Made by a program: the position numbers and the translations under genes. Of a stretch of 64,000 nucleotides of DNA, positions 59,851 through 64,000 are shown in pieces; position 1 is the first letter of the stretch; every line of letters starts with the position of its first letter. The stretch is taken from assembly GCF_050529585.1 (NCBI RefSeq), contig NZ_CP172882.1, positions 2,356,001-2,420,000 on the forward strand. Reading direction: 5' to 3'. The notes beneath the pieces were generated by a model. The model did no database searches. It was given only the letters and a program-made list of their open reading frames with translations, and was not told the origin of the DNA. This DNA comes from Enterococcus_D sp050529585. Its GTDB lineage: Bacteria; Bacillota; Bacilli; Lactobacillales; Enterococcaceae.

Positions 59851-62232
59851 TTATTTTTTCTTGATTCCTTTGTAAAAAGGTTTTTTCTTCTTGTTGCCGC
59901 TTTTCTTAGGCTTGGCTTTCCCCTTACCTTTGCCCTCATTGCGCTTGTCAGAGGGTCCTTTTTGATATTTGCTTTGTTTACGATTTTCTTTATTTTTGCC
60001 ATTTTGCGCCCGTTGCGGCTGTTGGGAACGATTGTTGTTTTTTCCTTTTGGTGCTTGCAATTTGGGAATTTCTTCAGCTTCTACCAGTTCAAAATCGATC
60101 TCTCTGGTTTCTGGATCCGATTTAATCACTTTGATTCTGACCTTTTGACCGATTTTAAAAGTCATACCTGTCCGTTCGCCTACCAACGCCAGATGATTTT
60201 CCAAATAATGGAAATAATCTTGCTTAAGGGCTGTGATATGGATCAAGCCTTCGATCGTATTAGGCAATTCAATAAATAAACCAAATTTAACTACTGAGCT
60301 GATGATTCCATCAAATTCTTCTCCGACTTTGTCAGCTAGATATTCGGCTTTCTTCAGCGCGTCCACTTCTCGCTCTGCTTCAACTGCGCGACGTTCCATT
60401 TGTGAACTATGAAGCGCAATATCTGGCAAAACAGCGGCCCATTTGTCTTGATTGGTTTCTGAAGGATCTTCCGTATAAGAGCGAATCAATCGATGCACGA
60501 TCAAATCTGGATAGCGGCGGATCGGTGAGGTGAAGTGGGTATAATCATCTGCTGCTAAGCCATAATGACCGACATTCTCCTCTGAATATTTGGCTTGCTG
60601 CATACTGCGCAGCAACATTGTATTCACGACCATCGCTTCTGGTTTGTCCGCCACGTCTTCAACGATTTGTTGTAGTTGTTTCGGTGAGATCATCCCATTG
60701 CTCTGTTTGACAACGATGCCTAATGCCGAAGCAAAATCAAAGAAACGCCGCATTTTTTCTTCTTTCGGTTCTTCGTGGATACGATAAATGAATGGAAAAT
60801 GCAGCCGATCAAAATGGCGGGCAACTGTTTCATTGGCTGCCAACATGAATGATTCGATCATCCGTTCACCAACACCCCGTTCTCGCAGAACAATCTCTTG
60901 CGGATGCCCTTCACCGTCCACCAATACTTTAGCTTCCCGATCCTCGAACGAAACGGCACCCCGCTTGGTACGCATGGTTTCCAATACTTGATGCAAAGCT
61001 TGCATATCATGAAACATAGGTACAAGCGCTTCATATGCTGCTGACACCTCTGGATCACTTTCTTCTAAGATCTGATTGACCGCTTGATAGGTCATTCTGG
61101 CTGTTGTTTGAATAATGCTTTGGAAGATATGATAGTCAGTTACCTGACCATTTTGATCGATCCACATTTCACAGCTCATCGTCAAGCGCGGAACATGAGG
61201 ATTTAACGAGCAAATACCATTGGACAAGCGCTGCGGGATCATTGGAATCACACGGTCAGTCAAATAGACACTCGTTCCCCGTTCATATGCCTCTTTGTCC
61301 AGCGGACTATTTTGGGTCACATAATAAGAAACATCCGCAATATGGACACCTAAATAAAAACCACCGTCAGGCAGCGCCTTGACTGTAACTGCATCATCCA
61401 AGTCTTTTGCATCTGCACCATCAATCGTTACGATTTGCTGATCTCGCAAATCTCTGCGCTCAGGAAAGTCGGCTGGATCAATCTTGTCGGGTACTGCATC
61501 CGCAGCTGCCAGTGTGTCCTCTTCAAATTTGGTTGGAATACCATTAGCAACAACGATTGATAAGATATCCATACCGACATCATTTTTGTGTCCAACGACT
61601 TTTGTGATCAGACCTTCCAAACTCTTGGCATAACCTTTTTCAGGATAATGGCTGATTTCCACGATCACAATACTGCCATCTACTGGACGAATACCTTGGG
61701 CACCAATAAAGACTTTTAACTCGCTCAGTTTTTTATCTTTGGGTTGGACAACGCCGTACAGATCTGATTCTTCGATCTCACGTTCATCAAATAAAGTAAA
61801 TTCTCCAACCAATTGTGTGATTGCACGTTTCTTGATATCAATGACTTTGCCTTCTGCACCTTTATCAGAAAACGGATCAGCTACGTGAACAATGTCGATA
61901 GACACTGTATCGCCATCCATTGCATAATTTGTTGCTTCCTTTGGAATATAGACATCTTCTTCTTCATCATCTAGGGAAACAAAACCAAAGCCTCGCTCAT
62001 TGGCACGGAACGTTCCTTCAATCAGTGTCCGAGCCATTGGTAACTTGACTTTCCCTTTTTTATTGAATATCACAGTGCCTTCTCTTTCCATTGCAGCAAC
62101 CGTCTGAACCAGATTTTTGAAGTCAGTACTTTTTTGCAAACCTAAGCCTTCAGCGATCTCTTCCATTGAAAAACTTTTCTTACTGCTGTTTTTCAAGTAG
62201 TCAACTATTTTTATTTTGATATTTTCTGTCAT
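59851..62232 (-). CDS. rnr: Ribonuclease R
   Basis: A 793-residue 3'-5' exoribonuclease that degrades structured RNA and works with SmpB/tmRNA. Order of domains: helix-turn-helix (1-65), two cold-shock domains, the RNB catalytic domain with TIDGADAKDLDDAV and the metal-binding aspartates, a C-terminal S1 domain (GEEFDGIISSVVKFGLFIELPNTIEGLIHI) and a long lysine-rich tail from about 725. The start is 4 bp before the end of the esterase gene. Confidence 0.96.
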   Translation of the reverse strand: MTENIKIKIVDYLKNSSKKSFSMEEIAEGLGLQKSTDFKNLVQTVAAMEREGTVIFNKKGKVKLPMARTLIEGTFRANERGFGFVSLDDEEEDVYIPKEATNYAMDGDTVSIDIVHVADPFSDKGAEGKVIDIKKRAITQLVGEFTLFDEREIEESDLYGVVQPKDKKLSELKVFIGAQGIRPVDGSIVIVEISHYPEKGYAKSLEGLITKVVGHKNDVGMDILSIVVANGIPTKFEEDTLAAADAVPDKIDPADFPERRDLRDQQIVTIDGADAKDLDDAVTVKALPDGGFYLGVHIADVSYYVTQNSPLDKEAYERGTSVYLTDRVIPMIPQRLSNGICSLNPHVPRLTMSCEMWIDQNGQVTDYHIFQSIIQTTARMTYQAVNQILEESDPEVSAAYEALVPMFHDMQALHQVLETMRTKRGAVSFEDREAKVLVDGEGHPQEIVLRERGVGERMIESFMLAANETVARHFDRLHFPFIYRIHEEPKEEKMRRFFDFASALGIVVKQSNGMISPKQLQQIVEDVADKPEAMVVNTMLLRSMQQAKYSEENVGHYGLAADDYTHFTSPIRRYPDLIVHRLIRSYTEDPSETNQDKWAAVLPDIALHSSQMERRAVEAEREVDALKKAEYLADKVGEEFDGIISSVVKFGLFIELPNTIEGLIHITALKQDYFHYLENHLALVGERTGMTFKIGQKVRIKVIKSDPETREIDFELVEAEEIPKLQAPKGKNNNRSQQPQRAQNGKNKENRKQSKYQKGPSDKRNEGKGKGKAKPKKSGNKKKKPFYKGIKKK

Positions 62233-62235
62233 TAC

Positions 62236-62988
62236 TCACTCTTTCCAAGCCAGTGTTTCAAGAAATGCAAACACATCTTGCTCTAATTTTTTGCGTTCTG
62301 GTCCTACCGTCACCACATGACCGCTCTCTGGATACCATTGCAGTGTATAGGGAATATGTGCCAATCCCGCAGCTGTCCGAAAAACCGTTTGAGGATCGAT
62401 CATTTGGTCCTTCCCCGCTTGCGCGAGAAAAACCGGTTGTTCGATTTGTGATAGGTTAGCAGCAGTTTCTTGCCCAACTGCTTCGATACCAGCCAATTGC
62501 TGGCGTACTTTCGTTGGAACATCTGCCAAGATCGCCTTTTGCTGACTTTCATCTAAATCAGAATATTGCAAGATCATGGCTGCATATTTTTCAAAGTTGG
62601 CTGGCACTTGATTGTTCGTTTCAAATAATGGTGAACAAAATAATCCGCCTCCGAGGAGTGTATCATCTTTTGTGAGACGATCCATGGCTAAGATTCCCCC
62701 CATCGATAACCCCAAAACAGCAACTTCTTGATACCCCTGTGCTCTGACGTACGCTACTGCTGCAGCAGCGTCTTCTTGCCAAGTTTCCATGCTGTGAGTG
62801 AGGATATCCTCTGGATTGGTGGTTCCGTGACCTTTGAACATCGGTGTATAAACCGTATACTCTTTTTGTTCTAAAAAGCGGCAAAGCATTCGAACATCAT
62901 TTGGGCTTCCTGAATAGGCATGAAACAAAATGACAGCCCGCTTTCCGTTGCGCGCAAATACTGGTTTTGGTTGATTAAATGTTTTCAT
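62236..62988 (-). CDS. Est30-type carboxylesterase
   Basis: A 250-residue alpha/beta hydrolase. The nucleophile elbow is GLSMGG, the acid lies in AQAGKDQMIDPQ and the catalytic histidine in YPESGHVV. The N-terminal oxyanion motif is HAYSGSPNDVR. It is the usual neighbour of secG and rnr in Firmicutes. The physiological substrate is unknown. Confidence 0.9.
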   Translation of the reverse strand: MKTFNQPKPVFARNGKRAVILFHAYSGSPNDVRMLCRFLEQKEYTVYTPMFKGHGTTNPEDILTHSMETWQEDAAAAVAYVRAQGYQEVAVLGLSMGGILAMDRLTKDDTLLGGGLFCSPLFETNNQVPANFEKYAAMILQYSDLDESQQKAILADVPTKVRQQLAGIEAVGQETAANLSQIEQPVFLAQAGKDQMIDPQTVFRTAAGLAHIPYTLQWYPESGHVVTVGPERKKLEQDVFAFLETLAWKE

Positions 62989-63072
62989 CTCTTTCCTTTC
63001 ACCTCACGTCCAATTCTACCATAGTTCATGAAAATACATTGGTATTTACAATTAAAAAAAGAGCCGACAAAC

Positions 63073-63100
63073 GAAAAAAAACCTCTCCAAAGAGAGGTTC
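63073..63100 (-). terminator. secG terminator
   Basis: Arms AACCTCTC and GAGAGGTT with a 4-nt loop and an eight-base T-tract on the minus strand, between secG and the esterase gene. Confidence 0.85.
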
Positions 63101-63113
63101 AGGGACAAAATGA

Positions 63114-63350
63114 TTAACTCGATGATAGATAAGCCAAAATAAAGAGCAAAACCATCCAAACAAAGCCCAAAATGGCTGTTGAACGTTGCATGACCGCTTC
63201 AAATCCACGGGCTTTTTGCTTGCCGAACAATTGATCTGCGCCGCCAGAAAATGCGCTTGCTGCACTATTTTGTTTACTAGGTTGCATCATGATCGTGATC
63301 ACCATAATAATGGAAATGACAATCACAGCGGTGAGTAAAAGATTATACAC
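63114..63350 (-). CDS. secG: Preprotein translocase subunit SecG
   Basis: A 78-residue protein with two membrane helices (LLTAVIVISIIMVITIMMQ and AILGFVWMVLLFILAYLSS) flanking the conserved loop GGADQLFGKQKARGFEAVMQR. It stimulates SecYE translocation. The RBS AGGAGG precedes the start. Confidence 0.95.
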   Translation of the reverse strand: MYNLLLTAVIVISIIMVITIMMQPSKQNSAASAFSGGADQLFGKQKARGFEAVMQRSTAILGFVWMVLLFILAYLSSS

Positions 63351-63483
63351 GATAGCTCCTCCTTGCTTGCTAAAGTCGTCTTTTCTATTGTACCATTCCA
63401 GAAACGATTAAGCTACTATAAATCGCATCACACATAGACTGAATCGCCAATTGGTACGAAGAAATAGACCACCCGCTAGCATA

Positions 63484-63756
63484 CTAGCGATCTAAGACAT
63501 CATCATATTCAGGTTTTTCTTTGAATTCTTTGACAGCGAAGGAACATACAGGCATGATTTTTTTATCTTCATTGCGGGCTTTTTCAACAACTGCAGCTAA
63601 CAATTTTTGGGCCAGCTGCTGTCCACGATACTTGCTGTCAACAAACGTATGGTCAACTACCAGTACATCCCCAGGAGCTTCTTGCCAAGTGATCTCGCCA
63701 ACCTCTGTTTCCTCATCATATAGTGCAAAACGCTTGTTTTCTTCTTTAATCTCCAT
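63484..63756 (-). CDS. YjdJ-type GNAT N-acetyltransferase
   Basis: A 90-residue minimal acetyltransferase-like protein. The motif VVDHTFVDSKYRGQQLAQKLL is the acetyl-CoA binding site, and KIMPVCSFAVKEF is a family hallmark. The start at 63756 overlaps the end of the upstream hydrolase gene by 11 bp. The substrate is unknown. Confidence 0.88.
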   Translation of the reverse strand: MEIKEENKRFALYDEETEVGEITWQEAPGDVLVVDHTFVDSKYRGQQLAQKLLAAVVEKARNEDKKIMPVCSFAVKEFKEKPEYDDVLDR

Positions 63757-64000
63757 TTTCTCCACCCTTTCTATCAGACATCGTCTGTGTTTGCAATTGT
63801 TCAATAAAGCCAAGAACTGTTGGCCAGTAATTTGGCGCATCTGTGACTGCTTGTAAATGACCCATCTTTGGAAAAATCACTTGCTGCTTTGCACCAGCTG
63901 TTGCTTCCATTAATGTATTTGATTCACTAACAGCCAAAAAACTATCTGCTTCACCATGCAAGAATAAGACAGGTAAGTGATTACTGCCAATTTGCCGCGT
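63746..64000 (-). CDS. Alpha/beta hydrolase, C-terminal part only
   Basis: Partial: the 5' end lies beyond the right edge. The visible 84 residues contain the acid-residue region LPVLFLHGEADSFLAV and a possible catalytic histidine in PKMGHLQAVTDAPNYW, as in small alpha/beta hydrolases. It is translationally coupled to the GNAT gene. Confidence 0.75.
   Translation of the reverse strand, partial: TRQIGSNHLPVLFLHGEADSFLAVSESNTLMEATAGAKQQVIFPKMGHLQAVTDAPNYWPTVLGFIEQLQTQTMSDRKGGENGD

Overview
The window is chromosomal DNA of a low-GC Gram-positive coccus of the Lactobacillales, almost certainly Enterococcus or a close relative. The evidence is the gene order: a complete dcw cluster running mraZ-rsmH-ftsL-pbp-mraY-murD-murG-divIB-ftsA-ftsZ-ylmE-sepF-yggT-ylmH-divIVA-ileS, then ftsEX/prfB/secA, atpBEFHAGDC followed by murA, and secG/esterase/rnr/smpB. 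The species cannot be fixed from the sequence alone. Nearly everything lies on the minus strand; only the maltose-type ABC operon, a DUF4044 mini-protein, a YigZ-family gene and a TetR regulator are on the plus strand.

Layout. 1-967: 5' part of glutamate synthase (gltB), with CodY-like and Fur-like sites upstream. 1298-4850: ileS with a T-box leader that is split from the gene by a repeat element. 4868-19378: the dcw cell-division and peptidoglycan cluster, with MraZ boxes upstream of mraZ. 19574-27885: small membrane proteins, cardiolipin synthase, a tandem array of the same repeat element, ftsX, ftsE, prfB (programmed frameshift) and secA. 28064-31928: maltose/maltodextrin-type ABC importer without its ATPase. 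32009-36330: hpf, comFC/comFA, an orphan PTS IIB, a DUF7662 protein and a YigZ-family protein. 36348-42285: a GntR regulator, a 1415-residue acyl-CoA-dehydratase-activase fusion and its divergent TetR regulator. 42305-48585: small proteins, tRNA-Gln and tRNA-Tyr, and a branched-chain amino acid ABC operon (livJHMGF plus a CBS-ACT protein) with a CodY-like box at its promoter. 48751-52436: ROK kinase, GNAT, yidD, an EpuA-like mini-protein, murA and a DUF1146 protein. 52592-59084: F-type ATP synthase. 59377-64000: smpB, rnr, esterase, secG, GNAT and a partial hydrolase.

How it works together. Most of the window serves envelope growth and division: lipid II synthesis (murA, murD, mraY, murG), the divisome (FtsL, DivIB, class B PBP, FtsA, FtsZ, SepF, DivIVA, FtsEX), secretion (SecA, SecG, YidD) and membrane lipid synthesis (Cls). 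Two wall operons (mraZ and DUF1146-murA) share a 16-bp sequence inside direct repeats with 11-bp spacing, which suggests a common regulator.

The most unusual structure is a family of 87-bp units, some expanded to 147 bp by a 60-bp insert. It occurs at two loci, each time starting immediately after the T-tract of an intrinsic terminator. At one locus it lies inside the ileS leader between the T-box and the gene; at the other it is a tandem array of five units after the ftsX terminator.
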